Shown one piece after another: positions 1-8,705 of a stretch of 13,697 nt of DNA (the first letter of the stretch is position 1; each line of letters opens with the position of its first letter). Under the pieces are notes generated by a model that had not been told where the DNA came from, did no database searches, and saw only the letters and a program-made list of their open reading frames with translations. The stretch is from an uncultured Oscillospiraceae bacterium. Lineage in GTDB: Bacteria > Bacillota > Clostridia > Oscillospirales > Ruminococcaceae. Location of the stretch: contig CAKSSH010000039.1 of assembly GCA_934488695.1 (NCBI GenBank), positions 1 to 13,697 on the forward strand. Direction: 5' to 3'. The translations under genes and the position numbers were made by a program.

Positions 1-282
1 GTCCGGACGAACCTCAATCGGAACCTGATAGTTGGCACCGCCGACACGGCGAGCCTTGACCTCCAGAGCAGGCATGATGTTTTCCATCGCCTTATCAAAA
101 GATTCCAACGGATCGTTCCCGGTTTTTTCTTTGACGATATCGAATGCACCATAAACGATCTTCTGCGCAACACCGCGCTTACCGTCGACCATAACATTGT
201 TGATGAGTTTGGTCACCAGCTTGGAATTGTACAGAGGATCCGGCAGAACGTCTCTTTTGGCAATTCTTCCTCTTCTTGGCAC
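1..282 (-). CDS. rpsG: 30S ribosomal protein S7 (uS7), N-terminal part, cut by window edge
   Basis: S7 is a primary 16S rRNA binding protein that nucleates assembly of the 30S head and lies near the decoding centre and E site. The minus strand from 282 reads MPRRGRIAKRDVLPDP and continues with VTKLINNVMVDGKRG and ARRVGGANYQVPIEVRPD, which are hallmark S7 segments. The first 94 codons of about 156 are present; the rest lies beyond base 1. The start is a GTG at 280-282, chosen because AAGGAGG (complement of 291-297) sits 8 nt upstream and because S7 proteins begin at PRR. It is the second gene after rpsL in the str-type operon, with an intercistronic gap of 122 nt. Family assignment is secure. 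Confidence 0.97.
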   Translation of the reverse strand, partial: MPRRGRIAKRDVLPDPLYNSKLVTKLINNVMVDGKRGVAQKIVYGAFDIVKEKTGNDPLESFDKAMENIMPALEVKARRVGGANYQVPIEVRPD

Positions 283-290
283 TTCGCTTC

Positions 291-297
291 CCTCCTT
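291..297 (-). promoter_or_regulatory. Ribosome binding site of rpsG (decides GTG start)
   Basis: AAGGAGG on the minus strand lies 8 nt before the GTG at 282. There is no in-frame ATG between it and the conserved PRRGR N-terminus, so it fixes the GTG as the start codon. Confidence 0.85.
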
Positions 298-404
298 CAC
301 AAAAATGATATCATAGGTACTCGAAAGTAATTCTTCCGCCGGCCATGCCGAGGCCAAAGAGACTGTTATCTCAAGCTCTCAACACGGAAAGCAAATCTGT
401 TTTC

Positions 405-830
405 TTACTTCGAAGCACCGGCCTTCGGCCGCTTGGCTCCGTACTTGGAGCGGGCCTGCATCCGGTTGGCAACGCCCTGGGTATCCAGAGTGCCGCGCAC
501 GATGTGGTAACGAACGCCCGGCAGGTCCTTTACTCTTCCGCCGCGAATAAGCACGACGCTGTGTTCCTGCAAGTTATGTCCGATACCCGGGATATAAGCC
601 GTAACCTCAGTCTGATTGGTCAAACGGACTCTCGCAACCTTACGCAAGGCGGAGTTCGGCTTTTTCGGGGTCATGGTTCTGACGGCCGTGCAAACACCGC
701 GCTTTTGGGGCGAATTTTGATCCGTCGCTTCCTTTTTCTTGGAGTTGTAGCCTCTCAAGAGAGCAGGAGCAGTCGACTTTGCTTCAACGGTTTCTCTTCC
801 CTTTCTGACGAGCTGATTAAAGGTCGGCAT
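405..830 (-). CDS. rpsL: 30S ribosomal protein S12 (uS12)
   Basis: S12 sits at the 30S/50S interface beside the decoding centre, controls translational accuracy and is the classic streptomycin target. The 141-residue product carries PTFNQLVRKGRE at the N-terminus, QKRGVC at 42-47, TPKKPNSALRK at 54-64 and GGRVKDLPGVRY at 97-108. It is longer than the 124-residue E. coli protein because of the Gram-positive insertion (LLRGYNSKKKEATDQNS, about residues 24-40). The residues equivalent to E. coli K42, K87 and the methylthiolated D88 are K56, K101 and D102, all wild type, so no streptomycin-resistance substitution is visible. The start ATG (828-830) has AAAGGAGG 7 nt upstream (838-845). It is the first gene of its own unit, separated from rpoC by a terminator and a promoter. 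Confidence 0.98.
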   Translation of the reverse strand: MPTFNQLVRKGRETVEAKSTAPALLRGYNSKKKEATDQNSPQKRGVCTAVRTMTPKKPNSALRKVARVRLTNQTEVTAYIPGIGHNLQEHSVVLIRGGRVKDLPGVRYHIVRGTLDTQGVANRMQARSKYGAKRPKAGASK

Positions 831-935
831 TGTGTTTCCTCCTTTCTTTCAAAAATCTGCGAAAAGTGCGTCCCATCGGCGACAAGGCGCCGTTTTCACT
901 GCCTTTCGGCCGGTTTTGGACACACTCCGACACAG
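831..935 (-). promoter_or_regulatory. 5' leader of the rpsL-rpsG transcript
   Basis: From the predicted transcription start near 935 to the rpsL ATG there are about 105 nt. The leader can form a CGGCG/CGCCG hairpin with a 6-nt loop (877-892) and, nearer the 5' end, a short GCC-GAAA-GGC stem around 901-910. The AAAGGAGG site is not buried in either stem. No known ribosomal leader family was recognised, and no small gene such as the ybxF/L7Ae-like gene found here in Bacillus fits in the interval. Confidence 0.45.
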
Positions 936-941
936 TTTATT

Positions 942-970
942 ATTGTAGCATGAAAATATTTTTTTGTCAA
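942..970 (-). promoter_or_regulatory. Sigma-A extended -10 promoter for rpsL-rpsG
   Basis: On the minus strand TTGACA (965-970) is followed after exactly 17 nt by TACAAT (942-947). A TG one base before the -10 makes it an extended -10 promoter. The predicted start is near 935. It lies directly downstream of the rpoC terminator, so rpsL-rpsG can be transcribed independently of rpoBC. Confidence 0.85.
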
Positions 971-1033
971 GCATATTCCGGACAAATACGGCAAAATTTT
1001 CCCTTGTTTTCTCCATTTGATAGCCTTTTGTAC

Positions 1034-1070
1034 AAAAAAGACCCCGCGCCCGGAAATTCCCGGGCGCGGG
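1034..1070 (-). terminator. Rho-independent terminator of rpoB-rpoC
   Basis: On the minus strand an 11-bp, fully GC stem (CCCGCGCCCGG / CCGGGCGCGGG, arms at 1060-1070 and 1043-1053) with a 6-nt loop is followed 3 nt later by six T. It begins 7 nt after the rpoC stop codon. This is a very strong intrinsic terminator. Confidence 0.95.
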
Positions 1071-1076
1071 AAACTT

Positions 1077-4000
1077 TTAAAGCACTGCTTCCTCTTCGGG
1101 CTGCTCCAAAACCGGCTGTGCACAGCGTTCCACCTCAACATCGGTGTAGCACTGCATCCCGGTGCCGGCCGGAATCAGCTTGCCGATAATAACATTTTCT
1201 TTCAGACCCATCAGGTGATCGACCTTCCCCTTGATGGCCGCATCGGTCAATACCTTGGTGGTTTCCTGGAACGAAGCCGCCGACATAAAGCTATCGGTCG
1301 CCAGTGACGCCTTGGTGATGCCGAGCAGCACCGCCGTACAGGTCGCCTCGCGGGCATTCAAATCGCCGTTTGCGATCTGTTCCCGAACTTCCTCGTTAAT
1401 GGTTTCCAGCTCACCGCGCTCCATCACCGTTCCGGGCAGCAGGCCTGTCGTTCCGCCGTCTACAATCTTGACCTTCTTCATCATTTGACGAATAATGACC
1501 TCGATATGCTTGTCATTGGTATCAACGCCCTGCAGCCGGTACACCTTCTGCACCTCGGCAATCAGGTAATCGCGAACGGCATCGGCGCCGCGGATAGCCA
1601 ACACGTCATGCGGGTTAATGGAGCCCTCGGTAATCAGGTCACCGGCCGCCACCAGGTCTCCCCCCTTGACGCGCATCCGGGAGCCATACGGAATCTGGTA
1701 CAGCTTCTCTTCGTCGACAAGGTCGTTGCCGGTCGAATCAAAGGGCATCACGCTGACAAAGCGGCCCTTCTTACCGTCTTTGACCGAAACCTTGCCGGCC
1801 ACCTCGGTCACAATCGCGTTATGCTTCGGCTTTCTGGCCTCAAACAGTTCCTCAACACGCGGCAGACCCTGCGTGATATCCTCCGCCGACGCAATACCGC
1901 CGGTATGGAAGGTTCTCATGGTCAGCTGCGTACCCGGCTCACCGATGGACTGCGCGGCAATAATACCGACCGCCTCGCCGACCGCAACCGCTTTTCCGGT
2001 TGCCAGGTTAGAGCCGTAGCACTTGGCACAGATACCCGATTTGGATTTACACTTCAAAATAGAACGGATCTTGATTCGGGTAACGCCGGTTGACACAATC
2101 TTTTCAGCGTCGGCATCTGTCAGAATCTTATCCTTGCTGATAAGGACCTCGCCGGTCTTTTCATCAACAAAGTCGTCCACCAAATACCGACCGACCAGCC
2201 GCTCGGAAAGCGGCTCGATCATTTCCTTGCCTTCCTTGATGTCGCAAATCTCGATACCGTCATGCGTGCCGCAATCATGCTGACGAATAATGACCTCCTG
2301 CGAAACGTCCACCAATCGACGCGTCAGATAGCCCGAGTCGGCCGTTCTCAGAGCGGTATCCGCCAGACCCTTTCTTGCGCCCTTAGAGGAAATGAAGTAT
2401 TCAAGGACGTTCAGGCCTTCACGGTAATTCGCCTTAATCGGGATCTCAATGGTCCGGCCGGAGGTGTTTGCAATCAGTCCGCGCATACCGGCCAGCTGTT
2501 TGATCTGGTTGATACTTCCGCGGGCGCCCGAATCGGCCATCATCCAAATAGGATTGTATTGATTGAGGTTTTCCGAAAGCGCATCGGAAACCAATTTGGT
2601 TGTCTCGGTCCAGGTGTCGATGACCAGCTTATAGCGCTCTTCATTGGACAAAAGACCGCGATCATACTGCTTGGCAATTTCCACAATACGGGCTTCTGCC
2701 TGCGCCACCAGCTCTTTCTTCTGCGGCGGAATCTCCGCATCGCAGACAGCAACGGTGATTGCGCCGCGCGTTGAATACTTAAAGCCCTGTGCCTTGATCT
2801 TATCCAGCACCTCGGAGGCGGTTGCCGTTCCGTGGGTCTTAATGCAGCGGTCCACAATCTTGCCCAGCATTTTTTTGTCGACCTTAAAACCGATTTCCAA
2901 ATCGAACATCTGCTCCGAATTGGAGCGATCCACAAAGCCCAGATCCTGCGGAATCGGGTTGTTGAAGATAATCCGGCCGACCGTCGCGTCAATCAGGCGA
3001 TTGACTTTTTTGCCGCCGACCTCACGCTCGACCCGAACTCGAATCGGCGCATGCAACCCGACTACACCGTCGCTGTAAGCCATCAACGCCTCATCAAAGT
3101 CGCGGAACACCTTTCCTTCGCCGGGTTCGCCCTCCTTGATGATGGTCAGATAGTAAGATCCGAGCACCATGTCCTGCGTCGGCACCGTAACCGGCTTTCC
3201 GTCCGACGGTTTTAAGAGGTTATTGGCCGCCAGCATCAAAAACCGTGCCTCAGCCTGCGCCTCGGCCGACAGCGGCACATGCACCGCCATCTGGTCTCCG
3301 TCAAAGTCGGCATTATACGCCGTACAGGCAAGCGGATGCAGCTTCAAGGCTTTTCCTTCGACCAGCACCGGCTCAAAGGCTTGAATACCGAGACGGTGCA
3401 ACGTCGGTGCGCGGTTCAGCAGCACCGGGTGGCGCTTAATTACAGTCTCCAGCGCATCCCAAACCTTGGGGTTGGCACGCTCGACCATTTTTTTGGCGTT
3501 TTTATTGTTTTCGGCAGCACCGATCTCCTCCAGCCGTTTCATGACAAAAGGCTTAAACAGCTCCAGTGCCATCTCCTTTGGCAGGCCGCATTGATACATC
3601 TTAAGCTCCGGACCGACCACAATAACCGAACGGCCGGAATAGTCAACACGTTTACCCAACAGGTTCTGACGGAAACGGCCCTGCTTGCCCTTCAGCATAT
3701 CCGAAAGAGATTTGAGCGGGCGATTGCTCGGACCGGTGACCGGACGACCGCGACGACCGTTGTCGATCAGGGCGTCTACCGCCTCCTGCAGCATACGCTT
3801 TTCGTTGCGCACGATAATATCCGGCGCGTTAAGCTCCAGCAGCTTTTTCAACCGGTTGTTGCGGTTAATGACCCGACGATACAGATCGTTTAAATCCGAA
3901 GTGGCAAATCGACCGCCGTCCAGCTGGACCATCGGACGAATGTCCGGCGGAATAACCGGCACCACGTCCAGAATCATCCACTCGGGACGATTATGCGACT

Positions 4001-4667
4001 TACGGAAAGCCTCAACTGCCTCCAACCGCTTTAAGAGCTTCAGGCTTTTCTGTCCGCCGGTTTTCTGATTGGCGGAAACCCGGCTCAGCTCTTCCTTAAT
4101 CTCCCGAGACAGCGCGTCCAGGTCCACAGCCTCCAGCAAATGCCGAATTGCCTCGGCGCCAATCTCGGCCGTAAAAGCGTCCCCGTACTTTTCTTTCCAT
4201 TCACGGTACTGGGTCTCGCTGAGCAGCTGATACTTTTCAAGCGGCGTGTTTCCTTTATCGGTAACAATATAGGCCGCAAAATAAATTACCTTTTCCAGAA
4301 CCCGCGGAGACAGATCCAAAATCAGGCCCATCCGAGACGGCGTTCCCTTAAAATACCAAATGTGAGAGACCGGCGCGGCCAGCTCGATATGCCCCATCCG
4401 CTCCCGGCGCACCTTGGCTCGTGTAATCTCAACGCCGCAGCGCTCGCAGACCTTGCCCTTGTAGCGCAGGCGCTTATATTTACCGCAATGGCACTCCCAG
4501 TCCTTGGTCGGCCCAAAAATGCGCTCGCAAAACAGCCCCTCCCTCTCGGGCTTGAGGGTCCTGTAGTTGATAGTTTCCGGCTTTTTGACCTCTCCGTAAG
4601 ACCATTCCCGAATCGTGTCCGGCGATGCAAGGCCTATCTTGATCGAATCAAAAGCATTATATTCCAT
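1077..4667 (-). CDS. rpoC: DNA-directed RNA polymerase subunit beta-prime
   Basis: RpoC forms the clamp and the catalytic half of the RNA polymerase core. The 1196-residue length is normal for Firmicutes, which lack the large insertion of Proteobacteria. Visible landmarks in order: the N-terminal zinc ribbon C59/C61/C74/C77; the VDYSGRSVIVVGPEL segment at 341-355; the catalytic magnesium site NADFDGD at 452-458; the second zinc site with C799, C873, C880 and C883; and the trigger-loop region AVGIIAAQSIGEPGTQLTMR at about 899-918, followed by TFHTGG. All key residues are intact. The start ATG at 4665-4667 has AGAAGGG (4674-4680) 6 nt upstream. It follows rpoB by 22 nt, so the two are co-transcribed, and a strong terminator follows the stop. 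Confidence 0.99.
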   Translation of the reverse strand: MEYNAFDSIKIGLASPDTIREWSYGEVKKPETINYRTLKPEREGLFCERIFGPTKDWECHCGKYKRLRYKGKVCERCGVEITRAKVRRERMGHIELAAPVSHIWYFKGTPSRMGLILDLSPRVLEKVIYFAAYIVTDKGNTPLEKYQLLSETQYREWKEKYGDAFTAEIGAEAIRHLLEAVDLDALSREIKEELSRVSANQKTGGQKSLKLLKRLEAVEAFRKSHNRPEWMILDVVPVIPPDIRPMVQLDGGRFATSDLNDLYRRVINRNNRLKKLLELNAPDIIVRNEKRMLQEAVDALIDNGRRGRPVTGPSNRPLKSLSDMLKGKQGRFRQNLLGKRVDYSGRSVIVVGPELKMYQCGLPKEMALELFKPFVMKRLEEIGAAENNKNAKKMVERANPKVWDALETVIKRHPVLLNRAPTLHRLGIQAFEPVLVEGKALKLHPLACTAYNADFDGDQMAVHVPLSAEAQAEARFLMLAANNLLKPSDGKPVTVPTQDMVLGSYYLTIIKEGEPGEGKVFRDFDEALMAYSDGVVGLHAPIRVRVEREVGGKKVNRLIDATVGRIIFNNPIPQDLGFVDRSNSEQMFDLEIGFKVDKKMLGKIVDRCIKTHGTATASEVLDKIKAQGFKYSTRGAITVAVCDAEIPPQKKELVAQAEARIVEIAKQYDRGLLSNEERYKLVIDTWTETTKLVSDALSENLNQYNPIWMMADSGARGSINQIKQLAGMRGLIANTSGRTIEIPIKANYREGLNVLEYFISSKGARKGLADTALRTADSGYLTRRLVDVSQEVIIRQHDCGTHDGIEICDIKEGKEMIEPLSERLVGRYLVDDFVDEKTGEVLISKDKILTDADAEKIVSTGVTRIKIRSILKCKSKSGICAKCYGSNLATGKAVAVGEAVGIIAAQSIGEPGTQLTMRTFHTGGIASAEDITQGLPRVEELFEARKPKHNAIVTEVAGKVSVKDGKKGRFVSVMPFDSTGNDLVDEEKLYQIPYGSRMRVKGGDLVAAGDLITEGSINPHDVLAIRGADAVRDYLIAEVQKVYRLQGVDTNDKHIEVIIRQMMKKVKIVDGGTTGLLPGTVMERGELETINEEVREQIANGDLNAREATCTAVLLGITKASLATDSFMSAASFQETTKVLTDAAIKGKVDHLMGLKENVIIGKLIPAGTGMQCYTDVEVERCAQPVLEQPEEEAVL

Positions 4668-4689
4668 GTTACGCCCTTCTTTCTATTCT

Positions 4690-7600
4690 TTACAGGTCTT
4701 CCCGGGAATCGTCCGCGTCGTCAAACGCCTCGTCGTCCAGCTCATCATCCGGCTCATCGTCCAACACGTCGTCATACGCCTCTTCATCGGAGTCCACCGT
4801 CCCAAACTGCTCGGTATCGGAAAGCTCTCCGACCGTCATGCCGTCATATGCACCGTCATCCCGGTAATCGCCGACTGCGTTGTCAATTGCGCCGAAGCTC
4901 AATTCCTCTTCGTCAAAATTCTGTTTGAGGTCGATTTCGCCGCCCTCGTTGTCCAGCACCTTGACATCCAAGCCCAACGACTGCAATTCCTTAATCAACA
5001 CCTTGAAGGACTCCGGAATACCCGGCGTCGGCACATTTTGGCCCTTAATGATAGATTCATAGGTCTTGACACGGCCGACAACATCGTCCGACTTGACGGT
5101 CAGAATTTCCTGCAGCGTATATGCTGCGCCGTAAGCCTCCAGGGCCCAAACCTCCATCTCGCCGAAACGCTGGCCGCCGAACTGCGCCTTACCGCCGAGC
5201 GGCTGCTGGGTCACCAGCGAGTACGGCCCGGTGGAACGGGCATGAATCTTGTCGTCAACCAGATGGTGCAGCTTGAGGAAGTACATATAGCCGACCGTTA
5301 CCGGATTGTCAAACGGGTCACCGGTGCGTCCATCGTACAGCACCGTCTTGCCATCCTCCCGCAGACCGGCCATCTTGAAGCATTCCCGGATATCCTCTTC
5401 GTGAGCGCCGTCAAAAACCGGCGTCATCACTTTCCATCCAAGCTCCGCCGCCGCACGGCCAAGGTGCACTTCCAGCACCTGTCCGATATTCATTCGAGAC
5501 GGAACGCCCAAGGGGTTGAGCACGATATCAAGCGGACGGCCGTCCGGCAGGAAGGGCATATCCTCCTGCGGCAAAACGCGGGAAACCACGCCCTTATTTC
5601 CGTGTCGGCCCGCCATCTTGTCACCGACCTGAATCTTTCTTTTTTGTGCAATATAGCAGCGTACCACTTTATTAACGCCGGGGCTAAGCTCATCGCAGTT
5701 GTCGCGGGTAAACTCCTTGACATCTACAATAATGCCGTATTCTCCGTGCGGCACCTTCAGCGAGGTGTCCCGTACCTCCCGAGCCTTTTCGCCGAAAATT
5801 GCCCGCAAGAGACGCTCCTCCGCCGTCAGCTCGGTTTCTCCCTTCGGAGTCACCTTTCCGACCAGGATATCTCCCGAATGAACTTCGGCACCGATGCGGA
5901 TAATGCCGCGCTCGTCCAAATCCTTTCGGGCGTCATTGGAAACATTGGGGATATCCGCCGTGATCTCCTCCGGCCCCAGCTTGGTATCCCGCGCCTCAAT
6001 CTCATACTCTTCAATATGAATAGAGGTAAACAGGTCGTCCCGCACCAGGCGCTCGTTGAGCAAAACGGCGTCCTCGTAGTTATAGCCCTCCCAGGTCATA
6101 AAGCCAATCAGCATATTTTTGCCGAGACTGATCTCGCCGTTACAGGTCGCCGGACCATCGGCAATCACCTGTCCCGAGCAGACCTTTTCGCCGGCGTCCA
6201 CGATCGGCTTCTGATTGATACAGGTGCCCTGGTTGGAGCGCAGGAATTTGATAAGCTCGTATTCATGGTCGTTGCCGGCGTTATCGGTAACGACAATCTT
6301 ATCTGCCGAAACCGACTTGACAACACCGTCCTGCTCGGCAATTACCGTAACGCCCGAATCGACCGCCGCCTTATACTCCATGCCGGTGCCGACAATCGGA
6401 TTTTGGGTCTTCATCAGCGGCACTGCCTGCCGCTGCATGTTGGCGCCCATCAAAGCACGGTTGGCGTCATCATTTTCCAAAAACGGAATCATCGCCGTTG
6501 CGATGGAAACCACCATTTTCGGCGAAACATCCATATAATCGACCCGGTCACGGTCTACCTCGGCAATTTCGTCCTGCACACGCGCATTAACGCGGGGACG
6601 GGCAAAGCGGCCCTGGGCATCCAGCGGCTCATTGGCCTGCGCCACGACAAAATCATCCTCGGCGTCAGCAGTCATATAAACAACTTCCTCGGTAACAACG
6701 CCGGTTTCTTTATCCACCTTGCGATACGGTGCTTCGATAAAGCCGTATTGATTGATTTTGGCAAAGCCGGCCAGATACGAGATAAGACCGATGTTCGGAC
6801 CTTCCGGCGTCTCGATCGGGCACATTCTGCCGTAATGGGTATAATGAACGTCACGCACCTCAAACCCGGCACGGTCTCTCGAAAGACCGCCGGGGCCGAG
6901 CGCCGAAAGACGGCGCTTATGCGTCAATTCCGCAAGGGGGTTGGTCTGATCCATGAACTGTGACAGCTGGGAGCTTCCGAAGAACTCCCGAATCGCCGCC
7001 ACGATAGGCCGAATATTGATAAGTGCCTGCGGAGACAGGGCTTCCATGTCCTGCGCCTGAATCGTCATTTTATCCCGAATCACTTTCTCCATCCGGGAAA
7101 AGCCGATTTTAAACTGATTTTGCAGCAGCTCGCCGACACTGCGCACCCGACGGTTGCCGAGATGGTCAATGTCGTCGGTAGAGCCGATACCGTCCGCCAA
7201 GCAGTTGAGATAGTTGATGGAAGCGAAAATATCATCAATGATAATGTGCTTGGGAATCAGGTCATCCACCCGCTCCTGCAGCTGGGCGCGAATGGTGTCC
7301 TCATCCGAGGTCCCGTCGATAATTTCCTTAAACACCGGCAGATAGATCATCTCATTGATGCCCATCTCTTCCAGCTCGTCCTCGGTGATATGAATATAAT
7401 CGCAAATCAGGCTGCGGCGCACCATATGGTTGGAAAACACCTTGACCTCGCGGTCCCCCACCGAAACATAAACCGTTGAAACACCGGCGTTTTCCAGCGC
7501 CAGCGCCGTTTCCTCCCGCAGAAGGGTCCCTTTTTCAAACAGCAGCTCACCGGTAATGGGGTCGACAACATCCCGACTCAGGGTGCAGCCGCGAACCCGG

Positions 7601-8451
7601 CGCGAGAGCGCCAGTTTTTTGTTGTACTTATAACGGCCGACACGAGAAATATCGTAACGCCGCTTATCAAAAAACAGCCCGTTTAAATGCGTCCGTGCAT
7701 TTTCCACCGTCGGCGGCTCGCCCGGGCGCAGCCGGCGATAGACCTCCTTGAGGGCCTCGTCGGTATCGGCTGTTTCGTCCCGGTTCAGGGTTTCGAGAAT
7801 CCGGGGATCCTCGCCGAAGGCTTCCAGAATCTGCTCCCGGCTGGAAAGCCCGAGAGCCTTGATAAAGACGGTGATGGGAATTTTGCGTTCCTTATCGATA
7901 CGCACATAAAAAACGTCACTGACGTCGGTTTCATATTCCAGCCAAGCGCCGCGATTGGGAATGACCGTTGCCGAAAACAGCTCTTTTCCCGATTTGTCGT
8001 GCTCCATGCCGAAATAAACGCCCGGCGAACGAACCAGCTGCGAAACAATAACCCGCTCTGCGCCGTTGATGATAAAGGTGCCGCTGTCGGTCATGAGCGG
8101 AAATTCGCCCATAAAGACCTCCTGCTCCTTGACCTCGCCGGTTTCCCGGTTTAAGAGCCGGACGGTGGCACGCATCGGGATGGCGTAGGTGGCATCTCTC
8201 GCTTTGCACTCGGTAATGCTGTATTTGGTTTTGTCGTCAAAGTGATAATCGACGAATTCCAGCACCAAATTCCCATTATAGTCCACAATCGTGGAATCTT
8301 CGTTAAAGACCTCCTTGAGACCTTCTTCGATAAACCATTTGTAGGAATTCTTCTGGATCTCGATCAAATTCGGCATCTCGAGAACTTCTTTGATTTTTTG
8401 GAAGTTCATTCGGGACACTTTTCCGAATTTTGTTTCCTTGACATTCACCAT
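4690..8451 (-). CDS. rpoB: DNA-directed RNA polymerase subunit beta
   Basis: RpoB forms the other jaw of the core polymerase and contacts the nascent RNA; it is the rifampicin target. Read from the ATG at 8449-8451 the protein is 1253 residues, starting MVNVKETKFGKVSR then KIKEVLEMPNLIEIQKNSY, as expected for Firmicutes. Landmarks: the rifampicin cluster GSSQLSQFMDQTNPL (492-506) with D501, H511 and S516, equivalent to E. coli D516, H526 and S531 and all sensitive-type; GYNYEDA at 789-795; GDKMAGRHGNKG at 943-954; NPLGVPSRMNIGQ at 979-991; and GGQRFGEMEVWALEAYGAA at 1092-1110. The last 34 residues (1220-1253) hold 21 Asp/Glu. Upstream ATGs exist (8460, 8625), but 8625 lies inside the promoter -10 and the family N-terminus fits 8451. 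A GGAG lies 11 nt upstream. Operon with rpoC. Confidence 0.98.
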   Translation of the reverse strand: MVNVKETKFGKVSRMNFQKIKEVLEMPNLIEIQKNSYKWFIEEGLKEVFNEDSTIVDYNGNLVLEFVDYHFDDKTKYSITECKARDATYAIPMRATVRLLNRETGEVKEQEVFMGEFPLMTDSGTFIINGAERVIVSQLVRSPGVYFGMEHDKSGKELFSATVIPNRGAWLEYETDVSDVFYVRIDKERKIPITVFIKALGLSSREQILEAFGEDPRILETLNRDETADTDEALKEVYRRLRPGEPPTVENARTHLNGLFFDKRRYDISRVGRYKYNKKLALSRRVRGCTLSRDVVDPITGELLFEKGTLLREETALALENAGVSTVYVSVGDREVKVFSNHMVRRSLICDYIHITEDELEEMGINEMIYLPVFKEIIDGTSDEDTIRAQLQERVDDLIPKHIIIDDIFASINYLNCLADGIGSTDDIDHLGNRRVRSVGELLQNQFKIGFSRMEKVIRDKMTIQAQDMEALSPQALINIRPIVAAIREFFGSSQLSQFMDQTNPLAELTHKRRLSALGPGGLSRDRAGFEVRDVHYTHYGRMCPIETPEGPNIGLISYLAGFAKINQYGFIEAPYRKVDKETGVVTEEVVYMTADAEDDFVVAQANEPLDAQGRFARPRVNARVQDEIAEVDRDRVDYMDVSPKMVVSIATAMIPFLENDDANRALMGANMQRQAVPLMKTQNPIVGTGMEYKAAVDSGVTVIAEQDGVVKSVSADKIVVTDNAGNDHEYELIKFLRSNQGTCINQKPIVDAGEKVCSGQVIADGPATCNGEISLGKNMLIGFMTWEGYNYEDAVLLNERLVRDDLFTSIHIEEYEIEARDTKLGPEEITADIPNVSNDARKDLDERGIIRIGAEVHSGDILVGKVTPKGETELTAEERLLRAIFGEKAREVRDTSLKVPHGEYGIIVDVKEFTRDNCDELSPGVNKVVRCYIAQKRKIQVGDKMAGRHGNKGVVSRVLPQEDMPFLPDGRPLDIVLNPLGVPSRMNIGQVLEVHLGRAAAELGWKVMTPVFDGAHEEDIRECFKMAGLREDGKTVLYDGRTGDPFDNPVTVGYMYFLKLHHLVDDKIHARSTGPYSLVTQQPLGGKAQFGGQRFGEMEVWALEAYGAAYTLQEILTVKSDDVVGRVKTYESIIKGQNVPTPGIPESFKVLIKELQSLGLDVKVLDNEGGEIDLKQNFDEEELSFGAIDNAVGDYRDDGAYDGMTVGELSDTEQFGTVDSDEEAYDDVLDDEPDDELDDEAFDDADDSREDL

Positions 8452-8617
8452 CGGTTCCATCACTCCGTTCAGTATATTCAAGCTGCTCGACTGTATCGTG
8501 TACAGCCGATTTTTCCGTCCTTTTCTGCCTGTTTTTCGTCCGCAAAAAAGCGCAGTTTTCGACCGTTTTTTCGGCCGAAAAATATCGGGAAAGGCACAGA
8601 AATCCATTTTGATACAT
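8452..8617 (-). promoter_or_regulatory. 5' leader of rpoB
   Basis: About 166 nt separate the predicted transcription start (near 8617) from the chosen rpoB ATG. The leader contains a small CTGTA/TACAG hairpin with a 5-nt loop (8491-8505) and a weak CGC-T6-GCG stem near 8545. No U-rich terminator hairpin, riboswitch or known ribosomal-protein leader was recognised. Confidence 0.4.
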
Positions 8618-8623
8618 TTTAAC

Positions 8624-8652
8624 ATTATATCCTAATTAAAAAGGCTTGTCAA
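8624..8652 (-). promoter_or_regulatory. Consensus sigma-A promoter of rpoB-rpoC
   Basis: On the minus strand TTGACA (8647-8652) is followed by a 17-nt spacer and TATAAT (8624-8629), a perfect match to the sigma-A consensus. The upstream DNA is rich in A and T runs, consistent with an UP-like element. The predicted start near 8617 excludes translation from the ATG at 8625. Confidence 0.93.
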
Positions 8653-8671
8653 TGACTTTTTGGGCAAAAAA

Positions 8672-8690
8672 GGATTTTTTTAAAAAATCC
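8672..8690. repeat. AT-rich palindrome upstream of the rpoB promoter, possible weak terminator
   Basis: GGATTTTTT and AAAAAATCC (9 bp each) flank a single central T. On the minus strand the palindrome is followed directly by TTTTTTG, so it could act as a weak intrinsic terminator that keeps upstream transcription out of rpoB. The outer AAAAAAGG (8666-8673) and CCTTTTTT (8695-8702) can also pair. Its position 20-40 bp above the -35 also suits an UP element. Function is inferred. Confidence 0.4.
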
Positions 8691-8705
8691 CCCGCCTTTT
8701 TTTAT

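Noticed and set aside
405..830. Streptomycin-resistance change in S12, and rifampicin-resistance change in RpoB
   Set aside because: K56, K101 and D102 of S12, and D501, H511 and S516 of RpoB, are all wild-type residues.
345..953. 202-residue plus-strand open frame
   Set aside because: It is the complement of rpsL and its promoter region; rpsL identity on the other strand is certain.
4615..6963. 782-residue plus-strand open frame
   Set aside because: It lies antisense to rpoB and the start of rpoC, shows no family motif, and is a codon-bias shadow of the rpo genes.
8452..8625. N-terminal extension of RpoB from the ATG at 8625
   Set aside because: The ATG lies within the -10 element, upstream of the predicted transcription start, and the extra 58 residues match nothing in the RpoB family.
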